From: Pisolithus tinctorius | Taxonomy: Eukaryota; Basidiomycota; Agaricomycetes; Boletales; Pisolithaceae | Assembly (NCBI GenBank): GCA_024663395.1 | Contig: JANFAH010000050.1 | Coordinates: 434,001 to 498,000, forward strand | Direction of reading: 5' to 3' | DNA: 64,000 bases | Notes under the pieces: model-generated | Told to the model about the DNA's origin: nothing | The model's database searches: none | What the model saw: the letters and a program-made list of their open reading frames with translations, nothing else | Program-made: the position numbers and the translations under genes | Shown here: positions 21,463 to 33,479 of the stretch, piece after piece | Numbering within the stretch: position 1 is the stretch's first letter | How the letters are laid out: each line of letters starts with the position of its first letter

Positions 21463-22530
21463 GGCAGTATGAAGATGAGAAAATAGGTCTTGAGTAGTAA
21501 GTCTGCTATGACTATAGGGGACGATGGTGGTGAAGTGCGAATTGCAAGGGACTGCGGAGTTGAGTGGCCTTGAATCAACGTGCCTATCTGTGGTGCACAG
21601 CCTGACACACGTGTGAACTACGACCACCGAGTTCCTCTTGGACCGTCCCATTTCTTCTCGTCGTCTGACCGCGTCCCGGTGATGTATCGGCGAGAGATCG
21701 GCGAGAGGAAGACTCGACCATCGGTCCTTCCTTGCTATCTTCAATTGCTCATAGCAATGCTAGGGGAGCTCGTGCCATACTCTCCACGGTACCAAGCCAG
21801 CTCGATAGGTGCACTAGTTATGCTCCTGGTGAAATGTTCCACCACGGCTTTGTCACGTTTCCGTACTTATCCCGTCCTTCACACCAGACACCGCAGCATA
21901 GTGGGGCTTTCCCAGTTCCTCCCTCGAGGATCTGGTTTCCGAAAATATTCTTCCGCAATACTCGGTCGTGCAGTTGGGAAATCCGCAAACAGCATGTCTC
22001 TTTGCTAACCCACCTAGTATTAGCACGAGGGGTACAAACGACAAGTGACCTGACCAGGCTGTCGCACAATCATGGGGTCAAGATTTGAACCGCGAACCGA
22101 CGTGCTACGACCACACCCGCCGGTGGAGCCGATGACGGCCATCGTTGAGCCTGCCAACTCTATTGTCACCCGTCCACAGTACAGGACTCAAGCTCCATCT
22201 CCAAAATGCATCACCAGTGAGCGCTGCGTCCTGGCTAACTCCTTAATCCCCCTTAACACTGCATAGATGAGGTCCTATCCTTTACGCCGCGGGTGACTGC
22301 AACCGATAGCCATGGAAGTGGCAGACACCCTGGTATAAAATTTGCATGACAATCTAATGGTACACCTATCAATCTCCACACCAGTCATTCATATGCCACT
22401 AGGTAGTTTTCCGGCTGAACATCAATAGAACAACCTTTAAAGCATGTTGCCTTGGTGCTCCTTCTCTTGACGGAGTTTCGTTGCCCTCTGAGAGGCGAAG
22501 ACATTTCTAAAGCCACAAATACATATCGCA
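21463..22530. other. CpG-normal spacer with no gene recognised
   Basis: Short frames occur on both strands (for example 21,580-22,008 plus) but none has a motif, splice pattern or codon bias I can support. Upstream of 21,462 this would hold the promoter of the P-loop gene; no TATA box stands out. Confidence 0.4.
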
Positions 22531-25250
22531 TTACCCCTTCCCCACATATTGCTGCTCCTCATACTCCCTCCAGAGCGACTTCATGAAGGTCTTGCGGCCG
22601 GAATCAAGTGCAAAGACCATCAGAGCATCTCGATTGTACTCGCCGAGCATTTCACGTAATGAAAATAGGCCAGGCTTGAGTTCCGGTCGTATCTGTGGTT
22701 TCAAGGAACACGACGGGTCATTCATAGAGTCGATGTATGCCAAGAGGACGTGCCCTACATGCTTTGCGAAAAGCTTTGCCAGAGATCCAGCTTTTTGTGT
22801 TTTGACGCCAATCGCGGTGTGTTGCGTTGTGTGCCACGAGGAACAGTTTTGACGGCGAGCGCGGTGAGAAGTCGACTAAGAGCACGGCTTTCAGCAACGC
22901 CAAACGGCTGAGATGGTGAAATCCAAGACCGTTTCTGCGACGAGTTTACTCTGCTTAGCTCCTAACCGAGGACGCATGCGCCTGATTATCAACAGTAGTC
23001 GATGCAAGACGAAGGCTAGAAGGCTAGATGCGGGAGCGTATGTATAATTATGTCACGTCGTCTCAGACGAACGAGAGCCTGCTATGGAAAGGATGCAGTG
23101 AAAAATCGCAAACAAGTGGCGGTGTCATGGTCAGTGGACCCCGATAGGATTTTAATTTTACAGGGCAAAGACCAGATGCTCCCGAGGTCGATTGAACGCA
23201 CAGCGGCGGGCTGTCATCGGATATAAGAATGACATTGACCAAAGTGTTTAAAGTGATGACACTTGCTCCGTCAGTACAATGCTTCGAAATCAGTCCCAGA
23301 TAATGTTCTTTCAATTCCGATGAACTTCCGTATAAGTGAGGTCGATCGGTGAAGGCATCGAGGCAGTGCACGACGAATCCTTGGACCATCTTGAGAGTTA
23401 TTCTGGTGACGGATCACCGAACCCTGCTACTTATAATCCGAATACGAGATTGATACAGACCTCGAGGTCTATCAAACTTTTGCATCGACCCACCGGAAGC
23501 CCAGGGTCCTCGATTCCTTCTCCTATCACGCAGAGAAGCCGTGCAAAACTGTCTACAGACAGTGCCCCTGAGACTTCAGCGACTTGCGCATCGAGGGCGT
23601 CACGTGCTACAGCAATGGTGTGAGATATTTACAGCTGAAAGAGAAGTCGAACAAGCGATTACTTTTCACCTTGGTGCCATGTATTGAATACAGTTATTGA
23701 ATACAGTGCTGGGATTGCCTCGAGGTACGCCGAGTCCGAAATATCGGGACAACATCGAAGCTCCTCGAACAGCAGAGTAAGTACGAGGACATATCGTTAC
23801 ACGGTCTGTACCTACCGGCAGCGAGCGACTGCGCAGTGGGCTTCTTATGACCCTAGTCACTAATTTTATGCCCATCGGCGCAACGCTACCAGTTACTGCA
23901 AAAGTTGAGAGAGATACATGCAACTAAGCAATGAGTTCACGTACTGTCGATCCCTAGCCACCGCACAAACGATAAAGCGAGCTTCAACGTGCTCACTCAA
24001 TGCGAGTACGCCATTGGTTCCAGATTGTTCCCCATCCGAAAAGAGGATAGGTGTAAAGGGTTCGTACAGACTTTTCAGCGTAGATGCAACCACTGTCGCA
24101 AGGCTACGTCCGCACGTCAGAAGCAACGCCAGACAAACTTTCCAGCAAGTAAATTTCACCTTCCTCAGGTATGGTATTCTCTTAGACATTCGATGAGTCG
24201 GAACACAACAGATCGGGTAAGCACATGTTGCCATAATCCCTTCGACGACGTATCGGAGAATGATTGAGCAGCAACAAGACTACTCAGTATGTTGGTCACC
24301 GCTGTTTCTGCCTCGGAATTCTGAGCACGGAGAAGGGTGCTAGGTTGACTAGTAATCGTATCTGGCAAGAAATGCGCGTAACGAGACTTACGATAGGAGA
24401 AACGAAACAAGATTTAGCGTCTCTTTTGTAAGTGCATCTGACGACATGGTCAAATTTAACGGAGGCTGGAGTAGATGTTCGACGTATAGATGAGATGCCT
24501 AATAAAGCTCAATCAGTGCGCAATAGGGAGCAAATCCAAGATAACTGCCAACCCAAGGTGTAATCCAGGGCGTTCGTGAACTGGCCTATACGATACAGAA
24601 AAGCACGGAATATCGTGAGGTGGTAGAGTTCTCCCAACGTTTGGGCTCCGGAATCGTCTGCGTCTTCGTCGTCCACACCCATCCCACATCCAGCATTAGA
24701 TTTGTGCGGTGAATCAACCGTACGCTTTCCCTTGCCATAAGCCCCCTCTCCTAGTCCGTTGTTCTGCCGTCACTTGTGTCGCGAAGTACCGAGCATATAG
24801 CGACATCACTACCAACCGCTCTCTTCACAAGTTCCGTGCGAGACGCCTGGGTGAGGTACACGGGAGGTACATACATTAGAAGGGTGTAAACTTCACTCGC
24901 ACGTAAAAGCTCAAACTTGTCAGGTGGGTAGTCCCGGTAGAACCAGGGAAAAGGGATGAAGACAGAGGGGCGGTCTGTGTCGATGCAAATGTCAGGAGGT
25001 CCATTCAGAACCATAGGGTGAATGTAAGAAACTCTTTGATGGAACTACCAATAAGTTCGAGACGCACTCCCTATATTTGGCAGCTCCCAAAAAGGAGGAT
25101 GTTACGGGGTAGTGTGAACTCAGTTGTCCGACAAGTTCGTTGGTAGTTCCAAATGGAAGTTCTAAGGGAATAGTCAAGAGAAGGCGCGTGAACTTCTGCA
25201 ATACTCCTTCTGAAGCAACTGCACTGAAAATTACAGTAGGTCAGCATTTC
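22531..25250 (-). CDS. Urb2/Npa2-like nucleolar protein gene, partial or decayed
   Basis: The last exon ends at 22,531. It carries LAKLFAKHVGHVLLAYIDSM and PELKPGLFSLREMLGEYNRD, then ALDSGRKTFMKSLWREYEEQ and a VGKG terminus, which resembles the C-terminus of Urb2/Npa2, a factor for 27S pre-rRNA processing in the 60S pathway. Further minus-strand open pieces with splice-like borders lie upstream: 23,340-23,160 (FVVHCLDAFTDRP...), 23,600-23,430 (DALDAQVAEVSGALSVDSFA), 24,230-23,900, 24,400-24,165, 25,010-24,760 (ASEVYTLLMYVPPVYLTQAS) and 25,215-24,990 (FTRLLLTIPLELPFGTTNEL). Their order suits one gene, but stops separate several of them and I cannot build a full model. Intact Urb2 exceeds 1,000 residues, so this is short. 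The Urb2 link rests on the C-terminus only. Confidence 0.45.
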
Positions 25251-25750
25251 CGATGAGATACGAATCTGGCAGAATCGAAAGAACGTACTCAATGACACCT
25301 ATGCACCGATCAGCCAGCACGTAAAGTAGGGCAACGCCTAAGTTTTCCCGCGTAAACGCTGCTGAAGAGCAGCACATTCGACTTTGAAAAGAGAAATGGA
25401 GAATCAAAATATCGATGCTCGTCTTGATGATGACACCAGCCTAAGCATGTTGGAAGCCGGGCATTTGGGAAACTTGCGCGAAGAGTGCCCTGACCTGTAC
25501 TTGTGTGGATACAGTTAGCGGGGAAAGGAATAGTAACGTAGGCCATACGCACGACTTCTAGTACCAATTATGCACATGTTCCTTCGTCCCCGACGACGCC
25601 CAGCAACTCCTCGATTCCATCGCTCCCTAATACCTCATTTTGGCCCAGCGTCACAGGTGCTGGCGAGCTCGCAACTCATATCAATCGAGCGCGGGCATCA
25701 CATAGGCATCACAACGCAGCCGAAGTGACAACATTATCCGAACCAGTATA

Positions 25751-25975
25751 TCAGGATCTTGTCGTTCCCTTACGCATTGCCAATTCTTCCGCTTCTTCTT
25801 CTTTCGTCTTCGCATTGGGGGCTACTTCTTGCCACCCACCTTGTCCATGCCAACGCATACACTCCCAGGCGATGTTCCACGCCAGCTTCCCAACCTCGTC
25901 CCAACGTGAATCCTGGATTCTGAGCGTTGGCGACATGCGCATACTGGCGGAGTCTAGCGAGAATGGTGCTGACAC
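25751..25975 (-). CDS. Short hypothetical ORF
   Basis: A 74-codon frame contains RWDEVGKLAWNIAWECMRWH and a Lys/Glu-rich tail (TKEEEAEELAMRKGTTRS). It has normal CpG and lies between the Urb2-like gene and empty DNA. The family is not recognised; it could be one exon of a small gene, or chance. About 500 bp on either side show no other supportable gene. Confidence 0.2.
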   Translation of the reverse strand: MSAPFSLDSASMRMSPTLRIQDSRWDEVGKLAWNIAWECMRWHGQGGWQEVAPNAKTKEEEAEELAMRKGTTRS

Positions 25976-25999
25976 ATGGGAAACATAAGTAAATGCAAC

Positions 26000-27500
26000 T
26001 GCTAGCGAGTGACACTTCGACCGCAGCGCACCATCGTCATTAGCGTGTCCTTCCGTTGGTATGTCCTCCCTTTCATCAGTTTTTCGTCGCTTACCATTGT
26101 GTCGGCTTTGACCTCTTTCAGCAGTGTATGCTTTCTACACCCGCCTAAGCTAGACTGGCGTCAAAGTCATACGGAGAGCTCTAGTGAGCGACGAAAGACG
26201 TGATCGAAGCGGACTGAACGTCACGTCATACGGTGGTACAGGGAGAGACTACGAGGGAAGTAGCTCGGACAGGCTGAGTGAAGAAACGGCAGTAAGGAGC
26301 GTGAGGATATACACGTGTACCGTACGGGTCTTGGTGTGATAGTCGAGAAGGTCCGAAAGTAGTCGCTAAACAGCATCCGTTGTCCGCATGGAGAACGGGT
26401 GTGGCAACTAGGAAACCGAAGATTAGGCTGCGAGGTACACCAAAACAAAAAACAGGCAAGTTGCTACTACTCACACCGACAACAGCGCCCGTAACCTCTG
26501 CAATTCACCACCTACCAGTTCATACTCAACTGTTACCAGCACGCCGAGAACGTCTATTGCCAGAGTCACGACCGACATGTCATTTGAGTTACGAACTTGA
26601 CCCATGCACTTGACTGTGACCAGCACAGGCTCCCTCGTTCCTACCGAGGCAGACTCCAGATCATGAATGGGATCCATGTTCTGATTGCCTGTCCCATATG
26701 CTCGTTTTTGGTGCTCCGGGTCTCACCATGATGGCGTTGCATGAGAGAACCTTCCAACGGGACTCCCAGGCCTCCGCCGCATCAGCGCACATGGCCTTCA
26801 AGAATGACCAGGACAGACGATCCCGACCTGGAGGAAGTAGGGAAGGGCGTTGTGCGATAGCGGATTACTGCATTGAGACGTGCAAAAAAGAAGCGCGGAA
26901 GGAGGGCAAGGCAGTGGTCCGTGCGCGCGAACCCGAGTGTATCAACAACGCATCGAGAGGTTGCTCGAGACACTCAGCATAAAATAGTGTGTCGGTAGCT
27001 GCATGGTAATTGTTGCCATGAAGTTGTTTCGGGGTTTTCGACGACAGGCTTTCTGGGCTTGACTGTGCATTGAGTGAGGGAGAACTGCTAGAAGGTGAGA
27101 AGGTACGGATCCAATGGAACATGTGTGTCGACAGGAACCGGTGGTGCACGGCTGGTGTGTATGTATATTAGCAAGGAAAACGAACACAAGGCAGAAAGAT
27201 CACCTTCTTCGTGTTCCCCAAGTTCCCAAGTGCCCCACCGGCCCGGGCTGTAAGGCCCTCCAGTGGTTCGCTGCGTTCCCGCTGCGCGTTTTACTCATCT
27301 TGCTCTGACGTGTGGGAAGAGGCTCGTGACGTCTGCTTGATTGATCTTTACTAACATGTACCCATCTGCACTGAGCAGAGAGTACCGAACAACGAGGTGG
27401 GGTGGCATCTGCCGTGGAAGATTCGCACATGTATCACTGAAATTCAATTTTTGTGGTTATCCCTTATAACCCCTTTATAAAGTCTGTTAAATCAACCAAC
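26000..27500. other. CpG-normal region with overlapping ORFs but no recognised gene
   Basis: Several 60-95 codon frames overlap on both strands (26,226-26,474, 26,471-26,677, 26,698-26,982, 26,865-27,149). None has a known motif or a splice chain I can follow. They may be eroded gene fragments. Confidence 0.35.
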
Positions 27501-27532
27501 GCGTAAATTTTGGTAAAATCTGCTAACACACA

Positions 27533-27985
27533 TGATAAATCGATATATACCTTTAAAACGCTATGTTCCCCGGCCAACCCTAAAATTTATGTTTGTCACG
27601 TGGTACAAGTCAACCTTCTGGACGCAATGTTACTTGCCCTAAAATGGGTTCCATTGGATATCACTCTTGGATTATCCGCCATTAATTATATTCTATGCCC
27701 AGGTGATGACCCCTGCAAGTTACATTGCAATTAGAGCCGCCATATGCCTGTTTTTCCCAAGACCCTACTCATCTCCTTCCTTCTCCCAAATTTCCCGAAT
27801 CCCACTCATATCGTAAAGTTGCATATACCCTTAAAACGCTATGTCGCTTTGCCAATCCTAAGCTTTATTGTGGTCGTGTGGCGGAATGTACACTTCTGTG
27901 TATTTGACTGTTCGCCCTCCAAGTGAGTTCATCTGATATTACTCTTGGCTTATCTATTATTAAGTATGCTCTCTGTCGAACACAG
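27533..27985 (+). repeat. Diverged direct repeat, two copies of about 175 bp
   Basis: The segments 27,533-27,715 and 27,812-27,985 share ATACCTTTAAAACGCTATGT (second copy ATACCCTTAAAACGCTATGT), then GCCAAnCCTAA, GTGGnnnAA, and ATTACTCTTGG followed by TTATCnnnnATTAA. The copies are about 280 bp apart and clearly diverged. No coding potential is evident. Confidence 0.55.
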
Positions 27986-28870
27986 ACCATCAGAAAGTAG
28001 AGTGTAATTAGAACCCTATGGATCCGCCTTTGCAATGTTCGTGTGCGTCCATCCTTTTCCTCATACCTGACACCCTGTGACCGCCAGCCCAAACAACCAT
28101 GCCATGGTCGTAACACACAAAAAGGTGCCTTTTTGGCTGCACATCTGCTTCCTCCCATGATGGCGGTATGTCTATCAGCCCTTAACATGTCATGGCTCTA
28201 ATCCTGCCTTTGGTCCACGGCAAATCTTGGGTGCGTAAGGATCATTTGAATGACGATGGCGCTCATTAAGCAAATCAACAATCTTGTGTCTTTGGCCCCG
28301 CATGCCAATGCTTGATCAACGAGTGGCAACTATAACTACCAGCCAGTCATGGTAAATCCCTACGGAACTAGGGCATATGCTACTGAGGGTACCATTGAGA
28401 TACGTACGTTAAGGATACATGTTTACTTGTTAAGACTATAGTGCAAGTGAACCGCATCACGAATCGTCACCCCCCCACCAAGCGTGGCATCGCCTCACCT
28501 CGTTGACATTTGATATCTGTTCTTGTTGCATTGCTGGGCGTGTGCCATGTTATGGTACAGGTCCGATGGAAGTCAAGGTGTGCAGGACACGCAAAGTTAC
28601 CAACGCAGTAAAGGGTGTAGAGTGACCCCCATCACCGATGTGAGGTACACATCAGCAACATGAGTGGGATGTCTACACATTGCAGGAAACAGTCCATAGA
28701 TGCTACTTGTCCGCAAATCTGGGTGCCAGACCAACCAGCGTTCCTCCCTGCTGATCCTTTCAGATTCCTTCCGTGACATATTTTCAGTATGCCATCCCAC
28801 ATTGTGGCGCGTTGCATATACAACATAGCTAGCTACAACATACAGGTACTAGTGTATCTTCGTGAAAGTA
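27986..28870. other. Spacer, no gene recognised
   Basis: Only short frames without motifs. The right part would be the 3' flank of the DUF6698-like gene. Confidence 0.4.
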
Positions 28871-30358
28871 TTACACCCTAGGCTTCGACAGCGCAACAGA
28901 TAGTTTCTCAGCATGTAAAGGACGGTACGAGGCTGCATTTCGCCGACCAAAGACCAAGCTATTCAATAGGTTATCCTGGCACGAACTCTACAGTAGCACG
29001 ACTGCTTACCGATTCCACAATAAAAGGAGTGTATCAATCTCCTTTTGTCGTTCTGGTGAACCTGGATGCTCGAAGTAGTCGATGATATTTTGATAGAATA
29101 CTTCGTAATCGAAATCTTCGTCCTTGATCCGCCATGATTCGCAGCTTGAGAGTGCGAAACGAAGCTGGTTCAATTAAGTTAGCCCAACTAGGATATCGAA
29201 AGTCTCCATTTTGCACCTGGACAGCAACATACACCATTGCTCGTGGTTGGACAGACCTCATCCGTAGCAAACCAGAAACATCACAACGTGTCCAGTTTGT
29301 TCTAGCATTTCTCTGTGATTCAGAAGGGCGTTCTGCACTGCCAACCTGTACATTTGCTGAGCTAGGTGAAGTGAAAATGCATCGGAAAGCCTAGAATTTC
29401 AACGTGAACATATGGATAAATCGGCTTGAGTAGCCATACCCTAATTAGCAACTCTCCACAAAAGAGGCCATTGGTCGGGTTCTTGGAGTCGTATTCACCG
29501 TTGCGATACAGGAACGAAGGCCATGAATACGCAGTAACCAGGTAGTCTGGATGGAATTCTCGAATAGCGGCTTTGACCCTAGAGTCCGTGAGTTAGCTTC
29601 AATACACTTTTGGAATAGGGCCCTACGATGCGCAGTTCCAGTCATAATCAACTGGACATAACAGCCGACCAGTGACTTCATGATGAAAACCTCGCATACT
29701 TTTACTATGACTGTCAATAACAGGGTCCGGGGTTGGACGCTGTTCCATCAACCACATGGCTACTATAGGTTTCAGGGTGCAAGCGTCATCTCCCCTGGCG
29801 CCGTCAGCCCCACTATTCAGCTGCAAAATAAGATTAATGCTATGAATAGAAAAACGACATGCAAAACCTGCCTGACGATAGATCATGGTCAGTTGGTGAC
29901 TGTCCACATCAGTGTTCAAAAGCTTTTGGACGGACGGACACCATCTTATAAGTTTCAAGCAAGAACGGAAGATCTGATTTTCACTAAAGGAAAGATGGTC
30001 AAGATAACTGAGTCGATCATGAATGCAACGCCTACTCAGCAGATGAAGGTATAGACTCGATATTAACATCATTTGAGTCAGCCACAATCAGGCCACGCCG
30101 GTCGTATTCAGCAATTAAATCTTCAACATGATCAACAAGGCTGACAAGTCTGCGTATTGCGCGCCCCTCGAGGAGATAGGTATCACTATGTCTGTGAGAA
30201 GGGATGTTAGTAATGTCAATAGCGGGCCAACTGCTTACATACGGTTTTTTGTCTAATTTTTTCAAAAGCTGAGAGTTCTCATCCTCAAGCGCAGCTATAC
30301 GTCTCTTCAAAGCTACTTGAGGATCCATTCCAGAGGTAAGAGGTAGCTCGGAAGTCAT
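28871..30358 (-). CDS. DUF6698-like protein, apparently intact
   Basis: The ATG at 30,358 begins MTSELPLTSGMDPQVALKRR. A short coiled-coil-like stretch (IAALEDENSQLLKKLDK) precedes RAIRRLVSLVDHVEDLIAEY. Later exons give FRSCLKLIRWCPSVQKLL, GADGARGDDACTLKPIVAMW, GFHHEVTGRLLCPVDYDW, IREFHPDYLVTAYSWPSFLY and ALSSCESWRIKDEDFDYEVF, with a final exon ending ...SVALSKPRV at the stop 28,871-28,873. This order matches a basidiomycete family of unknown function that I recall as DUF6698. About seven introns of 45-60 bp join in phase with GT-AG ends, except one that needs GC-AG. No premature stop is required. CpG is normal. An alternative upstream start lies at 30,409. Confidence 0.75.
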
Positions 30359-30703
30359 GACGGCGCCGAAAGGGATTGCATGGCAGGATGGCGGCAATCT
30401 TGGTACCAACTTATAGTAGGCACGGCCACCGTCCTATGATCCGCTGCTAACATGATCCGTGCATACTCTTAGGGTAAGAGGTCAGCTTATCACGGCTTAC
30501 GATAGACGTTGTGCCAAGGTTGGATCACGCACAGACTAGTGATATATAGCTAGGTCAATTTGCGGCAATGAGGATTAGGTTTAGGACTAAACCTTACCAA
30601 AACCCGCCCAGGGTTGCGACGGATGATCTTCGATGAAGCCATTAGTGTCAGCTGCACAGCGTCTCCGTGCGGTCAACTGGATGGAATGAATTACTATTAA
30701 ACA

Positions 30704-31216
30704 ATGTGCAGAGGGGACAATGAAAAAAAAACCTACCAGTGCGGAACACAACTGATTGGTGTCATCCAACCCGCGCATCTGATGCCTACGAACGACATAT
30801 CTGAGTCATCCATCTTGGCCAACATAGAGATTAAGACATGCCCTCATGTCACGTACCTCTCGCTGGAGGAATTCACAGGACTACTCGAACAGAAGGAGCC
30901 AGGGCGACGATGGCGGGAAGTGTTTCTGCCCCCGCTGATATACCTGGGTGCGAGAGACCTCGGAGACATGGAAATTATCTCTCCGGAAAGCCTATTCATG
31001 TTTCGCCAGCTGTGCCCCCTCATGATCATGGACTTCTACGTCCATGTGATAGATCACCTGGCTGATATCGATGTAAAGTCCAGAATGGAAGCATGCAATA
31101 TCTGTAAAGGTGAGCATACTACCAGGATTACCAGGATTACGAAACAGATCACCTACTACATCATGCAGGGGCTTGACAGTTGGTTGAGCGTGTTGGTCAC
31201 AGGCATCCAGTTCTGA
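30704..31216 (+). CDS. Hypothetical protein, 170 codons
   Basis: A single open frame includes CPHVTYLSLEEFTGLLEQKE, RRWREVFLPPLIYLGARDLG and LCPLMIMDFYVHVIDHLADI. It looks like a real globular sequence with mixed helices, but I do not recognise it. A GTGAGC donor-like site lies near 31,111, so the true 3' end may differ. It points away from the DUF6698-like gene, and the 345-bp gap between them could be a shared divergent promoter. Confidence 0.4.
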   Translation: MCRGDNEKKTYQCGTQLIGVIQPAHLMPTNDISESSILANIEIKTCPHVTYLSLEEFTGLLEQKEPGRRWREVFLPPLIYLGARDLGDMEIISPESLFMFRQLCPLMIMDFYVHVIDHLADIDVKSRMEACNICKGEHTTRITRITKQITYYIMQGLDSWLSVLVTGIQF

Positions 31217-32710
31217 AAGTTAAGGCTGATTGATGGTGGAAACCCGGTAGTTAACGGAGTGATACAGAGATGTATCATACACTGTTCAATAATAGTATAA
31301 TGTAAATGTACCAGAAGTGAAACTGAACACAAACCTTAGTCCAGAGAAAAAACCGGAAACCTGTAAAACTACGGCCACAGGATTGCGGTCAGAACACGCA
31401 GAGTCACCAGGAAACAAAGATACTTACCGTCGGTGAGGGGTTGACACTCACTACCATACAATATCCAAAAACGAAGCACGGACTGCTAGGAAAGCATGGC
31501 AGTGAACCGGAGAGATCAGAAGAGCACAAGAGGGCAAAGTTCATGGGTAAGGATGATCCACATGATATTGTACAGCAGCAAGGCCACAGGAAACACACCA
31601 AGATCACCCCAGGCCTGACGAGGTCAGGATGCTGGAAGTGCGGGAGGTTTTTCCGGAGAGCAAGTAACGCGATGGGAGTGTAACAAAGTCGCCAATACAA
31701 AGGAACGGCTTCAGGCCCGGAATGCGGAACATAGCTGAGGGGATGCGTGTGGTGGGTTGGAAAGCAGTATGCTCGGGTATGGTCTCGAGTGTGATAGGCA
31801 GGGAATGACATAAACCAGCTTTCTGGCAGAATCACGACTGTGATCGACTCAGAGTTCATGAACGTCCAGCCATTTAGTAGGGTTTGAGGACTGACGATCA
31901 GGTACTACCAGCGTGCACCCAACAGACACCAAGGTAGGTGCCATTGCAGGGCTGTCTATCAGAAATATCTGTCACAATCCATCAATAGACAAGGTTGGCA
32001 CTCACGAAGCCATATCGCCCACAACTGCGCATGTCTCTGCGGGGCGATGTCTGGCTCTGCTTGAGGTGGTGGGTTTTGCCTCTATTTCCGAATCAGTCGT
32101 TGATCAATGGAGTGCCAGCCCAGGCGGATGGGATGGGGAGCTTCTTCTAGTAGTGGTGGGACGTCAGGAGGCCCTGGCGAACCCCCACCATCGGCATCGG
32201 TTGCCACTTTGGTCGCAAATCACTAGTAGTGGTTGTTGAGTGACGAACAAATCTCCGTGGAATTCTCTACCTGGAGAATATTGCGCTGTCATCATCATTA
32301 ATAACCCGATTTCACCAAGGGAAAGGCGTTCATCCACAGGCACATATAGTCATCAAACAAAACATACTGTGGAATGGCCCTTCACTCCTCACGCAGTTTA
32401 CCAGTAGCAAGGGCTTTGGTGAATTCGTCCAGGTACTGGTAGCTATCATTAGAGCAGTACGCAAAGAGAGAAAATATATTCATACCTCTTGCGCATTATA
32501 GGGCACCTGCTTATCGACTGGGGCACAAACGGCATCAATGAGTTGACCATCATGCGACCATGGAATTGCACGCTTGGGTGTCGGTGGCGCCCGAGCGTGT
32601 CAAGCAATTTCACTGGGAAGGTGTCCTTCGTCTCCCCGCGCAATGGTAGGTGGAGTGGACCGCCTCACGACAGCACGTGTGATGGCATGTGTCGGTGATC
32701 ATGTACATCG
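31217..32710. other. Region without a supportable gene
   Basis: Frames of 60-150 codons overlap on both strands (31,404-31,859 minus; 31,913-32,239 plus). No motif, no clear splice chain and no family recognised. Confidence 0.35.
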
Positions 32711-32717
32711 TAAGGCT

Positions 32718-33170
32718 CTACAACTGAGCCAGTAAAATATGTTGAAAAGGATGTCTCTCACCAATATCTGTAGGCGAACGAGGTATAACAGTCTCACCAC
32801 GGAGCACATGCCTCAACTCCCTTCCATATGGAAGGCCGGAGAAACCAGTTGGTCGGCAATAGTTCAGTACTAAAATCAACAGGCTTCCATATAATCTTAC
32901 CTGCATAAGGCCTCGGTGACCATGGTAATGAGGAAATAACAACAGGAGGTGAGCGGGATTGTGAGGGCCCTCGAGTGCAGCTGGATGGGTACCCGATCCT
33001 AGTGGCACAGTGCCTTGTGGTTCTCTTGGTTGTGTAGGTTGCGAGGGCTCTGCTTCACCAGTCGCGGGTTGACGTCCATGCAAATGGCGAGGACCATGAT
33101 GATCCTCATCAGAATCAGAATCGGGATGGCGACGCCAATGCTGGCAGTAATCGTAGTCACCATCGTAGTA
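32718..33170 (-). CDS. Hypothetical Pro/His/Asp-rich exons
   Basis: Minus-strand frame from about 33,170: an acidic/His-rich stretch (HWRRHPDSDSDEDHHGPRHL) continues into a Pro/Gln-rich part (AEPSQPTQPREPQGTVPLGS) and, after a probable intron near 32,900-32,850, YGRELRHVLRGETVIPRSPT. The composition suggests a disordered region of a host protein. No family recognised; both ends are uncertain. Confidence 0.3.
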   Translation of the reverse strand, partial: YYDGDYDYCQHWRRHPDSDSDEDHHGPRHLHGRQPATGEAEPSQPTQPREPQGTVPLGSGTHPAALEGPHNPAHLLLLFPHYHGHRGLMQVRLYGSLLILVLNYCRPTGFSGLPYGRELRHVLRGETVIPRSPTDIGERHPFQHILLAQL

Positions 33171-33479
33171 GGGTGAGTGACGCGTGACGTCTCAACGCCG
33201 CATATTCTGTTTACATACATTTACATACAGAAGCATCTCTTGTCTTGCTCAGCGTCGTCCACCTCCCTGGCTTCCTCCACACCCCCACCTATACCTGCTG
33301 GCATTGAAGGCCTATCAGCCAAAATCGTGTCCGCATTGTCTTTGCTGGGATACTCCTCGATGGAGCATGTACCCATCCTGTCGTCGAAGACGAAGGCGTT
33401 CGCATTTGCTCCGCCTGCCATTTGGTAAACTTGGCCTAAATGATATTAGGTACCCACCATGACACTGCAATTGTAACCT

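Noticed and set aside
22030..22110. tRNA-like B-box (GGTTCAAATC) on the minus strand
   Set aside because: No acceptor stem, D-arm or anticodon arm can be folded around it; a single B-box-like decamer is expected by chance.
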